Below, piece by piece: positions 1 to 12,727 of a stretch of 64,000 nucleotides of DNA. Location: positions 1-64,000 of the forward strand of contig NZ_JAAGOH010000027.1 of assembly GCF_010499455.1 (NCBI RefSeq), read 5' to 3'. Numbering within the stretch: position 1 is the first letter of the stretch; every line of letters starts with the position of its first letter. Under the pieces are notes generated by a model. It was not told the DNA's origin, did not search any database, and saw only the letters and a list, made by a program, of their open reading frames with translations. Source of the DNA: Ideonella livida (lineage in GTDB: Bacteria > Pseudomonadota > Gammaproteobacteria > Burkholderiales > Burkholderiaceae_C). The position numbers were made by a program, and so were the translations under genes.

Positions 1-2
1 CG

Positions 3-1520
3 CGCCCCGCGCCGCCGCCGGCCCGCACCGCGCCACCGGCGCCACGGCCCACCCCTGCGGCCGAGCCCCGCGAACGGCTGGACACCCGCCTGGCGCAGGA
101 ACTGGTGCGGCTCGATCCCGCCGAGCGCCCGGACCCGGTGTGGGACCTGGACCATCCCGATGCGCTGGAGATGGCCCGCCAAGGCCCGCCGACGAACCTG
201 CTGGACACCCCCAGCGCCTTCCTGCCCAGTGGCCTGACTGAAACCCCCGCGGTCACCCATTTCCCACGGACGCTGCAGCTGCCCGCCCGCGAGCCGGCTC
301 CCGCGCCAGCCACCGCACCAGATACCCCTGCAGTTCCAGCCCCTGCGACGCCTCACCCCACGCCCGAGGTACCGGCTGACGACGGCACGCCGACCGATGC
401 GCCGGCCCCTGAGCCCACGCCCTCGACGCCGGCAGCCGCCCACGCCCCTGCGCCAGAACCTGCGCCAGCCCCATTGGCCCCATCGGCCCCCTTGGCCGTC
501 GACCCCTGTCCAGCCCCGGCGCCTGAAGCACCGCCTGACCCTCCCGCGCCCGAGCCGGCGCACCCCATGGCAGGCCAGGGCCAGGCAGACTCCGTACCGC
601 CCTGGGCCGACGAGCCCCCGGGCCAAGAAGCCCCTGCAGGGAATCCGCAAGACACGGCAGCCCCGGCAGAGATCGCGCACCGTGACGAGGCGCCGGGCCT
701 GACCCTCCCCGCCACCGACATGGCGCCGGCGACAGCTCCCCCGGCGCCCTTACCCGCCCCCCCCGCAGTACCCAACCCCCTCCAGCCTGAAGCGCCGCAG
801 CCTCTCCTGGAAGCCGCCCCGGGCGACCCGGCAAGCGACCCGGCACAGGCCCTAGCGTCTGACACCGGCGCCACGGACAGCTCAGCCGCCGAGCCGGAAG
901 CCGTCCCGCCGCCGGCTATCCCCGCTCCTCCAGACCCTCCACCTCCATCCGACCCCGCCCCCGCAGCACCGGCAGACGCCGAGCGCACCGCCGCCACGCC
1001 GCCCGCGGTGCAGGCTCGATTTCTGCAGCAGGCCGAGCGGGCGCAGCGCTGGCAGTCATGGCCGGTGCGGGCAGCCCTGTGCGCCGCAGCGCTGTTGCTG
1101 GGCGCCACGGCGGCGGGTCAACTGGCCTACACGCAGCGGGACGGCCTGGCCGCCCAGCTGCCCGCACTGGCGCCTGCCCTGCACTGGGGTTGCCGCCAGC
1201 TCGGCTGCGAAGTGCAGGCGCCCCGTGTGCTGGAGGCCCTGAGCCTGCAGGCCAGCCACATCCACCAGACCCAAGTCTCCGGCGTGCTGCGCCTGAGCGT
1301 GGAGCTGCACAACAAGGCACGCCATGCCGTGCGCGCACCGGCCCTGGAGCTCACCTTGACCGACTCCCAGGGCGCCGTGCTGAGCCGGCGCATCCTGCGC
1401 CCGGAGGAGCTTCAGGCACCCGCCTCGCTGGCCGGCGGCGAAGCCTGGCTGCCCGAGGCACTGATCCAAGTCGGTGGGCTGGCCGTCTCGGGCTTTACCG
1501 TCGAGGCCCTCTATCTTTGA
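3..1520 (+). CDS. DUF3426 domain membrane protein, 5' end outside window
   Basis: The frame is open from the first bases with no stop, so the true start lies upstream of the window; the GTG near 105 is only an internal codon. About 330 visible residues are Pro/Ala/Glu-rich low-complexity linker. They are followed by one hydrophobic segment (WPVRAALCAAALLLGATAAG) and a compact C-terminal domain of about 130 residues containing GCRQLGCEVQAPR and LSRRILRPEEL, typical of DUF3426. Family members usually carry an N-terminal zinc-ribbon, which would be in the missing part. The molecular role of the family is not established. A short gap separates it from the kinase gene downstream on the same strand. 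The family call is made from recognised C-terminal motifs. Confidence 0.8.
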   Translation, partial: RPAPPPARTAPPAPRPTPAAEPRERLDTRLAQELVRLDPAERPDPVWDLDHPDALEMARQGPPTNLLDTPSAFLPSGLTETPAVTHFPRTLQLPAREPAPAPATAPDTPAVPAPATPHPTPEVPADDGTPTDAPAPEPTPSTPAAAHAPAPEPAPAPLAPSAPLAVDPCPAPAPEAPPDPPAPEPAHPMAGQGQADSVPPWADEPPGQEAPAGNPQDTAAPAEIAHRDEAPGLTLPATDMAPATAPPAPLPAPPAVPNPLQPEAPQPLLEAAPGDPASDPAQALASDTGATDSSAAEPEAVPPPAIPAPPDPPPPSDPAPAAPADAERTAATPPAVQARFLQQAERAQRWQSWPVRAALCAAALLLGATAAGQLAYTQRDGLAAQLPALAPALHWGCRQLGCEVQAPRVLEALSLQASHIHQTQVSGVLRLSVELHNKARHAVRAPALELTLTDSQGAVLSRRILRPEELQAPASLAGGEAWLPEALIQVGGLAVSGFTVEALYL

Positions 1521-1585
1521 ACCTCCATCCGGCCGGCCCCCCAGGTGCCAGCCGGCCTTCCCCCTGCACAGGACCTGCAAGCACC

Positions 1586-2497
1586 ATGGCCATCCTCGTC
1601 AGCGGCTCTCTCGCCTTCGACACCATCACCAACTTCCCGGGCCGCTTCGCGGACCAGATCCTGCCGGACCAGGTGCACATCCTGAACGTGTCCTTCCTGG
1701 TGCCAACCCTCAGGCGCGAACTGGGCGGTTGCGCGGGCAACATCGCCTACACCTTGCGGGCCCTGGGCAGCACGCCGGTGGTGTTGGCCGCGCTGGGCAA
1801 TGACGGTGGCGACTACCTGGCCCGCATGCAGGCCCAGGGCATGGACACCCGGCAGGTGCTGACCGTGGCCGACACCTACACCGCACAGGCCATCATCATC
1901 ACCGACGCGGACAACAACCAGATCACCGCCTTCCACCCCGGCGCCATGATGCGGGCACATGAAATCGGCCTGCCCGAGGAGCGCAGCCAGATCCGCCTGG
2001 CCCTGATCGGCCCGGATGGCCGCGAGGCCATGCTGCGACGCGCCCAGGACTTGGCCGACGCCGGCATTCCCTTCGTGTTCGACCCGGGCCAGGGGCTGCC
2101 CATGTTCAACGGGGAGGAACTGGCCGCCTTCGTGGCCAAGGCGCGCTGGGTCGCCCTCAACGACTATGAGGCGCGCATGCTGACCGACCGCATGGGCACC
2201 GACCTGGCCACGCTGTCGCGCTCGCACCTGGCGGGCGTCATCGTGACCCTGGGGGCGGATGGTTGCGAGGTCTGGATCCAAGGCGAGTGCCACCGCGTGG
2301 CCGGCGTACAGGCCGACGCAGTGCTGGACCCGACCGGCTGCGGCGACGCCTTCCGCGGCGGCCTGCTGCACGGCCTGGAACAGGGCTGGGACCTGCTGCG
2401 CTGCGTGCGCCTGGGCAACCGCCTGGGTGCGCTCAAGATCGCCTGCCGCGGCGGCCAGAACCATGTGGTGAGCCCGGAGCTTCTGGCCCAGGCCTGA
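1586..2497 (+). CDS. PfkB-family carbohydrate/adenosine kinase
   Basis: A 303-residue sugar/nucleoside kinase of the ribokinase (PfkB) superfamily. The N-terminal GSLAFDTITNFPGRF and the GGCAGNIAYTLRALG segment match the substrate-binding region. The C-terminal DPTGCGDAFRGGL (about residues 248-260) is the PfkB signature 2, with D254 as the expected catalytic base. Proteobacterial relatives are often annotated as adenosine kinase, but the substrate cannot be read from sequence. The ATG at 1586 was chosen because the protein then starts right before the first beta-strand; a longer frame upstream overlaps the preceding gene and has no family similarity. Confidence 0.9.
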   Translation: MAILVSGSLAFDTITNFPGRFADQILPDQVHILNVSFLVPTLRRELGGCAGNIAYTLRALGSTPVVLAALGNDGGDYLARMQAQGMDTRQVLTVADTYTAQAIIITDADNNQITAFHPGAMMRAHEIGLPEERSQIRLALIGPDGREAMLRRAQDLADAGIPFVFDPGQGLPMFNGEELAAFVAKARWVALNDYEARMLTDRMGTDLATLSRSHLAGVIVTLGADGCEVWIQGECHRVAGVQADAVLDPTGCGDAFRGGLLHGLEQGWDLLRCVRLGNRLGALKIACRGGQNHVVSPELLAQA

Positions 2498-2560
2498 TCG
2501 CTGCATGCGCGGACCGCCCGCCATGGGGTGCTCAACCTCCCCGCCGCGGCGTGAAACGAC

Positions 2561-2590
2561 AAAAAAAGGCCGGTCAGGGACCGGCCTTTC
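2561..2590 (-). terminator. Rho-independent terminator of the H1-like gene
   Basis: A perfect 11-bp stem (AAAGGCCGGTC / GACCGGCCTTT, 2565-2575 with 2579-2589) has a 3-nt loop. Read on the minus strand it is followed by a run of seven T. It lies 20 bp past the stop of the minus-strand H1-like gene. On the plus strand the tail is only TTTCTCTT, so it may weakly terminate the kinase transcript as well. Confidence 0.9.
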
Positions 2591-2609
2591 TCTTGGCGGG
2601 AACGCGGGT

Positions 2610-3479
2610 TCAGGACGGCTTGGTGCCGGTCGGGAACGGCCAGGCGGCGGTCGCGCTGAGCGTCGTCTTGGCGGCGCTGGCGGCCTTCTTGGCCTTCTTC
2701 GGCGCCGGTGCAGCCTCGGTGGCCGGCGCAGCGTCGGCCTTCTTGGCAGCCTTCTTGGCTGCGGCCTTCACCACCGGCTTGTCGGCCGGGGCAGGCGCCG
2801 GAGCGGGCGCTGCCGCCTTCTTGGCTGCAGCCTTCACCACCGGCTTGTCGGCCGGCGCGGGGGCCGGTGCCGGAGCGGGCGCTGCCGCCTCAGCCTTCTT
2901 GGCCGACTTCTTGGCCGCCTTCACCACCGGCTTGTCGGCCGGGGCCGGGGCGGGCGCTGCCGCCTCAGCCTTCTTGGCCGCCTTCTTGGCGGCCTTCACC
3001 ACCGGCTTGTCGGCCGGGGCCGGGGCCGGTGCGGGTGCCGCCGCCTCGGCCTTCTTGACCGACTTCTTGGCCGCCTTCACTACCGGCTTGTCGGCCGGGG
3101 CCGGGGCCGGCGCTGCCGCCTCGGCCTTCTTGGCCGACTTCTTGGCGGCCTTCACCACCGGCTTGTCGGCCGGGGCCGGGGCCGGCGCGGGCGCTGCCGC
3201 CTCAGCCTTCTTGGCCGACTTCTTGGCGGCCTTCACCACCGGCTTGTCGGCCGGCGCGGGAGCCGGTGCCGGGGCAGGCGCTGCCGCCTCAGCCTTCTTG
3301 GCCGACTTCTTGGCGGCCTTCACCACCGGCTTGTCAGCCGGTGCGGGGGCCGGTGCCGGAGCCGCCACGGCCTTCTCGGCCTTGGGTGCAGCCTTCTTGG
3401 CTGCCTTGGGGGCCGGCGTGACCACCGGTTCCACCGCCGCTTCGGTCTTCTTCGCGGCGGCCTTCTTTGCAGTTGCCAT
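2610..3479 (-). CDS. Histone H1-like Ala/Lys/Pro-rich DNA-binding protein
   Basis: A 289-residue, extremely basic and repetitive protein made almost only of Ala, Lys, Pro, Val and Glu. Eight imperfect copies of a unit starting ADKPVVKAA and continuing KKSAKKAEAAAPAPAP fill most of it. The unit joins AAKK helices typical of H1 tails to PA linkers of variable length. Bacterial relatives (AlgP and other Hc1/H1-like proteins) bind DNA non-specifically and compact the nucleoid. The start is the ATG at 3479 because AGGAG sits 6 nt before it; the in-frame GTG three bases upstream is too close to that site. It has its own terminator and follows nrdB on the same strand. Copy number of the repeat is likely to vary between strains. 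Confidence 0.85.
   Translation of the reverse strand: MATAKKAAAKKTEAAVEPVVTPAPKAAKKAAPKAEKAVAAPAPAPAPADKPVVKAAKKSAKKAEAAAPAPAPAPAPADKPVVKAAKKSAKKAEAAAPAPAPAPADKPVVKAAKKSAKKAEAAAPAPAPADKPVVKAAKKSVKKAEAAAPAPAPAPADKPVVKAAKKAAKKAEAAAPAPAPADKPVVKAAKKSAKKAEAAAPAPAPAPAPADKPVVKAAAKKAAAPAPAPAPADKPVVKAAAKKAAKKADAAPATEAAPAPKKAKKAASAAKTTLSATAAWPFPTGTKPS
2743..3345 (-). repeat. In-frame tandem repeat inside the H1-like gene (8 units)
   Basis: Eight imperfect direct repeats encode ADKPVVKAA followed by Lys/Ala and Pro/Ala blocks. On the plus strand the recurrent core is ACCACCGGCTTGTCGGCC. Unit length differs because the PA linker expands and contracts by two-residue steps, and all changes stay in frame. 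This suggests growth by slippage or unequal recombination. The outer boundaries are approximate. Confidence 0.85.
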
Positions 3480-3556
3480 CACTCTCTCCTAGATCAAGTT
3501 GCAAATGGACGATCCGGCGGCACCGTCCGCCGGCTGCCAACCGCCCTCTTGTCATC

Positions 3557-3579
3557 TCCGCGGCGCCTCGCGCCGCGGA
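3557..3579 (-). terminator. Possible terminator hairpin after nrdB
   Basis: A perfect 10-bp GC-rich stem (TCCGCGGCGC / GCGCCGCGGA) with a 3-nt loop lies 70 bp downstream of the nrdB stop. No T-run follows, so it may only stabilise the 3' end. It could equally be part of the H1-like gene's upstream region. Confidence 0.4.
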
Positions 3580-3648
3580 TGCCTCCCCGGCGCGGTCTCC
3601 GGGAATCCAGACCGGGATCGAGCAACGGGCACTGCCCGCACCCAGTCC

Positions 3649-4944
3649 TCAGTCCCAGCTCAGTGCGCCACCGGATTGGTATTCGATGACGCGGGTTTCA
3701 AAGAAATTACGTTCCTTCTTCAGGTCGATCATCTCGCTCATCCACGGGAACGGGTTTTCCTCGTTCGGGAAGAGCGGATCCAGGCCGATCTGCGTGGCGC
3801 GACGGTTGGCGATGTAGCGCAGATAGCCCTTGAACATGCTGGCGTTCAAGCCCAGCACGCCACGCGGCATGGTGTCCTCGGCATAGCGGTACTCCAGGTC
3901 CACCGCCTTGATGAACAGCGACTTGATCTCCGCCTTGAACTCGGGGGTCCACAGCAGCGGGTTCTCCAGCTTGAGCTGGTTGATCAGGTCGATGCCGAAG
4001 TTGCAGTGCATCGACTCGTCACGCAGGATGTACTGGTACTGCTCGGCCGCACCGGTCATCTTGTTCTGCCGCCCCAGGGCCAGGATCTGGGTGAAGCCCA
4101 CGTAGAAGAACAAGCCCTCCATCAGGCAGGCAAAGACGATGAGCGACTTCAGCAGCTTCTGGTCGTTCTCGAAGGTGCCCGTCTTGAAGTTCGGGTCCAT
4201 GATCTCGTCGATGAACGGGATCAGGAACTCGTCCTTGTCACGGATGGACGACACCTCGTGGTACGCGTTGAAGATCTCGCCCTCGTCCAACCCCAGCGAC
4301 TCCACGATGTACTGGTAGGCGTGGGTATGGATGGCCTCCTCAAAGGCCTGGCGCAGCAGGAACTGCCGGCACTCCGGCGCCGTGATGTGGCGGTAGGTGC
4401 CCAACGTGATGTTGTTGGCCGCCAGCGAATCGGCCGTGACGAAGAAGCCGAGGTTGCGCTTGATGATGCGGCGCTCGTCCTCGCTCAGCCCGTTGGGATC
4501 CTTCCACAGGGCGATGTCGCGGGACATGTTGATCTCCTGCGGCATCCAGTGGTTGGCGCAGGTGGCGAGGTACTTCTCCCAGGCCCACTTGTACTTGAAG
4601 GGGACGAGCTGGTTGACGTCGGTCTGGCCGTTGATGATGCGCTTGTCGGCGACGTTGACGCGCCGGTTGGCCGCAGAGGCCACCGAGGCAGAAGCAGCCG
4701 GCGCGCCACGCAGCGACTCGGCAGCCCGCGCAATGTGGCTCACAGCCTGAGCCTGTGAGGCATTGCCCACCACGGAGGGCACCATGCCGGACGCCTGCTC
4801 CGGGCGCGGGAAGGCCTGACCGGCCGACTGCAGGGGAGAGGAGGAGAGCGCCGTGGCACGTTCGGCCTCGGCAGTTCCGGTTCGCGGGGTGGCGCGTTGA
4901 GGGGGCGTCGGGACGCTCGGCGCGTCGTCTTCCCAGACCAGCAT
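3649..4944 (-). CDS. nrdB: Ribonucleoside-diphosphate reductase class Ia, beta subunit
   Basis: A 431-residue NrdB (R2). It houses the diiron-tyrosyl radical cofactor that starts ribonucleotide reduction by NrdA. Visible ligands are D172 ([12 protein letters not shown]), E203 and H206 (EEAIHTHAY), E276 ([12 protein letters not shown]), and E310 and H313 (RDESMHC). The radical tyrosine is Y210, four residues after H206. The first 95 residues are a Pro/Ala/Ser-rich extension without motifs. The ATG at 4944 gives MLVWEDD, the usual start of this subgroup. It lies 180 bp downstream of nrdA on the same strand and is presumably co-transcribed from the NrdR-controlled promoter, although the gap could hold its own promoter. 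Confidence 0.97.
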   Translation of the reverse strand: MLVWEDDAPSVPTPPQRATPRTGTAEAERATALSSSPLQSAGQAFPRPEQASGMVPSVVGNASQAQAVSHIARAAESLRGAPAASASVASAANRRVNVADKRIINGQTDVNQLVPFKYKWAWEKYLATCANHWMPQEINMSRDIALWKDPNGLSEDERRIIKRNLGFFVTADSLAANNITLGTYRHITAPECRQFLLRQAFEEAIHTHAYQYIVESLGLDEGEIFNAYHEVSSIRDKDEFLIPFIDEIMDPNFKTGTFENDQKLLKSLIVFACLMEGLFFYVGFTQILALGRQNKMTGAAEQYQYILRDESMHCNFGIDLINQLKLENPLLWTPEFKAEIKSLFIKAVDLEYRYAEDTMPRGVLGLNASMFKGYLRYIANRRATQIGLDPLFPNEENPFPWMSEMIDLKKERNFFETRVIEYQSGGALSWD

Positions 4945-5124
4945 GGTGTGTTTCCTGATAGCAAGAATTATCGGGGGCGGTTCCGTGAAACACCAAGCGA
5001 TTCGTGCAGAAAACGCCGGTTGCCGCACGGATCGCCGGCGGTGGCGCGGGCCCGAAGGCGCTGCGGCGCACCACCGGCGGCTGCCGGCGTCCGCCGGGCC
5101 GTCAGGCCGCGGCGGCGAGAGCGG

Positions 5125-8043
<2,919 letters not shown>

Positions 8044-8341
8044 GGGTTGACCTTTGCAGAGGGGCAAAAAAGGAAAGGACCCGCCCGGGCTCCACGACAG
8101 CGGGACCCAGCCAGGAACAAAGGGAAAAGAGCGTCCCGGACGGCTCCTCCGGAGCCGTCTGCGGCGTACTGCAGGAAGGCGGAGGGCGCCTGCTGGGCGC
8201 TCAGGAGTCGGGTGGAGAGGTCTGGCGCTGACCCGCAGGACGGCCATCTCTCCGGCGCACACCTGTCGCGCCGGCAGGCAGGCCGAGGGCTTGCGCTGTA
8301 CGCCGGGCAGCGTTGTGGTCAGGTGATGCGTCCATGAGCTC
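8044..8341 (-). other. Long 5' leader of nrdA
   Basis: Nearly 300 bp lie between the predicted nrdA transcription start and the ATG. The stretch has no convincing gene. It holds a perfect 9-bp hairpin (GACGGCTCC / GGAGCCGTC, 8139-8159, 3-nt loop) followed on the minus strand by pyrimidine-rich CTCTTTTCCCTTTG. That arrangement could act as an attenuator or be an mRNA-stability element. No recognisable riboswitch consensus was found. Confidence 0.45.
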
Positions 8342-8388
8342 CACTATATATGGTGCCGACAAGACCTTCAAGCACTAGCGGTAGTGCC
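8341..8388 (-). promoter_or_regulatory. Tandem NrdR boxes over the nrdA promoter
   Basis: Two palindromes resemble the NrdR consensus (acaCwAtATaTwGtgt). The proximal one is CACTATATATGGTG (8342-8355) and the distal one GCACTAGCGGTAGTGC (8372-8387). Their centres are 31 bp apart, three helical turns, which is the known geometry of paired NrdR boxes. The proximal box covers the -10 element; the distal box overlaps the end of the -35 region. NrdR is an ATP-cone repressor that silences ribonucleotide reductase genes when dATP is abundant. The distal box lies within the last codons of ampD. Confidence 0.85.
8343..8371 (-). promoter_or_regulatory. Sigma-70 type promoter of nrdAB
   Basis: On the minus strand, TTGAAG (-35, 8366-8371) and TATAGT (-10, 8343-8348) are separated by exactly 17 bp. 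Both elements sit inside or against the NrdR boxes, as expected for repression by blocking RNA polymerase. Confidence 0.75.
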
Positions 8389-9058
8389 CCCAAGGGCAAC
8401 AGGCCCCTCTCCGGGAAAATCCCACGGCAGCCGCTCCCCGGCGGCACAGACAGCGGCTGACGGCCGCAGCGCCTGCTGCAGGGCCGTCCAATCAAAGCCT
8501 GGACCGGGGTCCTGCTTGCGGCCCGGCGCCACATGCTCATGCCCGGACAGGGCGGCGATGCCCCACCGGCTGCGCAGCGCCTGCAGCAGGGGCACCAGGG
8601 CCTGGTACTGCCCGCGCTCGAAGCGCTCCCCCTCCAGCCCTTCGAGCTCGATGCCCACGGAGTAGTCGTTGCAGTTCTCGCGGCCGCGCCACGACGACCG
8701 GCCGGCATGCCAGGCACGCCGCCGCACATCCACAAACTGCCAGATCTCGCCGTCGCGTCGAATCCAGAAGTGCGCGGAGACCTCCAGACCGACCAGGCCG
8801 GCGTAATAAGGATGTGCGCCGGTGTCCAGGCGGTTGAGGAAGAGGGCCGGCACATCCAGACCGCCGTACTGGCCAGGCGGCAGGCTGATGCTGTGAATCA
8901 CCGCCAGCTCCAGCGCCATGCCGGGTGGTCGGATGCCATGGTTGGGTGAGGCGCACCATCGGTCCGCCCCCTGCCACCAGCCCTGCGCCCAGGCCGGCTC
9001 GGCGCCCGGGCGCTGCCACCCGTGCGGCACCGCGCCCGGCGGCGGACCGGCGTCGTCC

Positions 9059-9069
<11 letters not shown>
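8368..9069 (-). CDS. ampD: 1,6-anhydro-N-acetylmuramyl-L-alanine amidase AmpD
   Basis: A 233-residue cytoplasmic zinc amidase that removes the peptide from 1,6-anhydro-MurNAc-peptides during peptidoglycan recycling. Loss of AmpD in other bacteria induces AmpC beta-lactamase. Motifs are VIHSISLPPGQYGG (first zinc His), SAHFWIRRDGEIWQFV, RAWHAG, SVGIELEG, and GHEHVAPGRKQDPGPGFDW (second His and the Asp ligand). The ATG at 9069 overlaps the end of pilR by 11 bp, suggesting translational coupling. The 3' end overlaps the nrdA regulatory region. Confidence 0.93.
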
Positions 9070-10555
<1,486 letters not shown>

Positions 10556-10591
10556 GGGGAGGGTTCCTGCGGTGTGGGCGTGAGGAAAGAT

Positions 10592-12373
10592 TCAGGACAG
10601 TCCGGCTAAGAGGCGCCCGGGTTCGGACCGCCCCTGAACAGCGGGATGCACATTCTCGCGGCGGAGCACGACCATGAACAGGTTGCCGTGAGGGGCCCCC
10701 GGCCGCCGCACGTAGTCGATGATGCCGCCATGGCGCTGACACAGCTCGCGGCAGATGTAGAGGCCCAGCCCGGTGCCGCGGCTGCGGGTCGAATGGAAGG
10801 GCTCGAAGAGGTAGCGCTCCACGTCCGGCGGGATCAGGTCCCCGTCGTTGGCCACGCACAGCCGCGCAAAGTCGCCATCCAGCGCCTCCAGCGTGACCTG
10901 CACCGCGCCGGGACATCCGCTGCTGTGCCGCAAGGCGTTGTCCAGGAGGTTGACCAGCACCCGGCGCAGGTGGTGTGGATCGAAGAGCACCGGCAAGGCG
11001 CCAGCCGGTGGCAGCAGGTGCAACACGCCCTCTTCGCCCACAGGCACGCCAGCGGTCCGCCCCCACTCCTCGACGACGGCACGCACCTCCTCCACCAGTT
11101 CGATGACGGGCGAGGGCTGACCTCCCGCAGGCGCAGCCTCCAGCACGTCCTCCACAATGCGCTTGAGGCGCTCCACGTTGTCGCCGATCATGCGTCCCAG
11201 CAGGCGTTGGTCCGGCCGCAGGCCGCTGTCCTCCAGCAACAGGGCATTGGCCTGGGACACCGCGGCCAGCGGGTTGCGGATCTCATGGGCAATGCTGGTG
11301 GAGATGCGACCGATGCTCACCAGACGCTCCTGGCGCTGGCGGTCCTCGATACGTCGCAGCTCCTCCACGAACACCACCGCCAGCGGCTCGCCCAGCCCCT
11401 GCCCGGCATCGCCCTCCAGCAATTCTCCCGGCCCCAGCAGCCCGGTGGTGAAGCGAACGCGCACACGCATCCATTGCGGCACACCGTCGTCGCCGCCACC
11501 CAGGGCCACGTCGCTGCCGGGGTCAGGCCAGTGGCCGGACAGGAAGGCCCGCTCCAGCGCCAAGCTCAGGCTGCGCCAGGCCGACCGGCTGCTCAGGCTG
11601 AAACCGGCACCAGGGGTCTCGGCGCCCAGCCCGAGCAGCGCACGTGCCGCGCGGTTGGCCATGCGCACCTGCTGCGCACGGTCGACCACGAGCACCCCCT
11701 CAGCCATCTCCTCGATGACCAGGTGGCTGAGCGCGGCCTGCTGGTGGGCCAACCCCAGGCTGCCCAGCGCTGCCCGCTCCTCGGAAGCCACCCAGCTGGC
11801 CATTTGGCCGGAGAACAGGGTCACGGTGAACAACCCCGCCCCCACCAGCCCGGCCTGCATCAGGTGGCTGGCCCCATCAGGCCCCAAAAAACTCTTGAGC
11901 GCCACCAGCAGCAGGGCCAGACTCATGGCGGAGACGGTGGCCAGTGCCGGCACCCAGGTGCTCAGCACCCCGGCCATCATCGCCGGCAGCACCAGCAGGG
12001 CTGCATAGCTCAGGTTGCCTGTACTGCCCAAGGCGTGCATGGTGGAGAACGCCGCCGCGTCCACCGCGACCGTGGCCCACCACTGCCGCAGCGTGATGCG
12101 GCCGGCATCGGCCGAGCGGTAGGACGGCAGGGCCCAGCAGCACAAGGCCTGCACCGCATAGAGGCCGCCCAAGGCCATGAGCCCCCGGCCGATGCCGCCG
12201 CTGGCCAGCCAATGGCCGCCCTGCACCAGCACCAGGATCAACGCCAAGAGTGCCCGCGCCACCACGTAGGTGGCGAAGATGCGCCGCTGGGCCAGGTCCC
12301 CGTCCTGCACCACCTGCCTGAGCGTGCGCTGCAGCGCCTGTCCCGAAGGAACGGCCGTGGTGTCAGGATTCAC
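10592..12373 (-). CDS. pilS: Membrane sensor histidine kinase, PilS type
   Basis: A 593-residue sensor kinase. About six hydrophobic segments occupy residues 25-200 (for example ARALLALILVLVQGG and LSYAALLVLPAMMAGVL). They are followed by a PAS-like region (EGVLVVDRAQQVRMANRAAR). The dimerisation/phospho-acceptor helix has H363 in SIAHEIRNPLAA. The ATP-binding domain shows N-box LVNLLDNALRHS and G-boxes STRSRGTGLGLYICRE. It pairs with the adjacent response regulator. In the family, PilS senses membrane pilin through its transmembrane region. Spacing to pilR is 36 bp and both are on one strand, so an operon is likely. Confidence 0.88.
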   Translation of the reverse strand: MNPDTTAVPSGQALQRTLRQVVQDGDLAQRRIFATYVVARALLALILVLVQGGHWLASGGIGRGLMALGGLYAVQALCCWALPSYRSADAGRITLRQWWATVAVDAAAFSTMHALGSTGNLSYAALLVLPAMMAGVLSTWVPALATVSAMSLALLLVALKSFLGPDGASHLMQAGLVGAGLFTVTLFSGQMASWVASEERAALGSLGLAHQQAALSHLVIEEMAEGVLVVDRAQQVRMANRAARALLGLGAETPGAGFSLSSRSAWRSLSLALERAFLSGHWPDPGSDVALGGGDDGVPQWMRVRVRFTTGLLGPGELLEGDAGQGLGEPLAVVFVEELRRIEDRQRQERLVSIGRISTSIAHEIRNPLAAVSQANALLLEDSGLRPDQRLLGRMIGDNVERLKRIVEDVLEAAPAGGQPSPVIELVEEVRAVVEEWGRTAGVPVGEEGVLHLLPPAGALPVLFDPHHLRRVLVNLLDNALRHSSGCPGAVQVTLEALDGDFARLCVANDGDLIPPDVERYLFEPFHSTRSRGTGLGLYICRELCQRHGGIIDYVRRPGAPHGNLFMVVLRRENVHPAVQGRSEPGRLLAGLS

Positions 12374-12436
12374 CGGCTGCCTCCCCGAGCCGCACCGGGC
12401 CCCACCCAGCGCCGCGCCATGGGCCAGGACGCTGCA

Positions 12437-12694
12437 TCAGCGCGGGTCCGCCGGCGGGGTGCAGGGCTGTGCCGAAGCGCAGACCCAGACCGCCCCGTCG
12501 GCCACAGCCTCGGACGGCGGCAGCAGCCGACCGCAGCGCGCGCAGGGCACCAGCGTTTGGGGCATGCCCACACCGGGCGCCGTTGACGGGCCGCCCGGTT
12601 CCTCGGCCCGGCCTCGCCGGCCCACCGCCTTCAGCAGACGCCACACCAGCCAGGCCAGCGCCAGGCCCCACAACACGCGCACCAGCATCGCCAC
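12437..12694 (-). CDS. PP0621-family small membrane zinc-ribbon-like protein
   Basis: An 85-residue protein with one N-terminal membrane helix (VLWGLALAWLVWRLL), a short linker and a Cys-rich tail (LVPCARCGRLLPPSEAV with a later VCAS). This architecture and the location just upstream of pilS match the PP0621 family of uncharacterised proteins. One cysteine of the second half is seen instead of the usual C-xx-H pair, so metal binding is uncertain. It lies 64 bp before pilS on the same strand. Confidence 0.8.
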   Translation of the reverse strand: MAMLVRVLWGLALAWLVWRLLKAVGRRGRAEEPGGPSTAPGVGMPQTLVPCARCGRLLPPSEAVADGAVWVCASAQPCTPPADPR

Positions 12695-12727
12695 CGATCC
12701 TCCCCGCAGACGCGCCCCGCCTGCCGC

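Noticed and set aside
253-1108. Minus-strand and other-frame open frames across the DUF3426 gene
   Set aside because: They are Gly/Ala/Arg shadows of a Pro/Ala-rich coding sequence without start signals.
2743-3345. CRISPR-like regularly spaced repeats
   Set aside because: The repeats are in-frame coding units of the H1-like protein with no unique spacers and no cas genes nearby.
8044-8262. N-terminal extension of NrdA
   Set aside because: The extra residues are Arg/Pro-rich, lack conservation and fall in the leader; the family start is at 8043.
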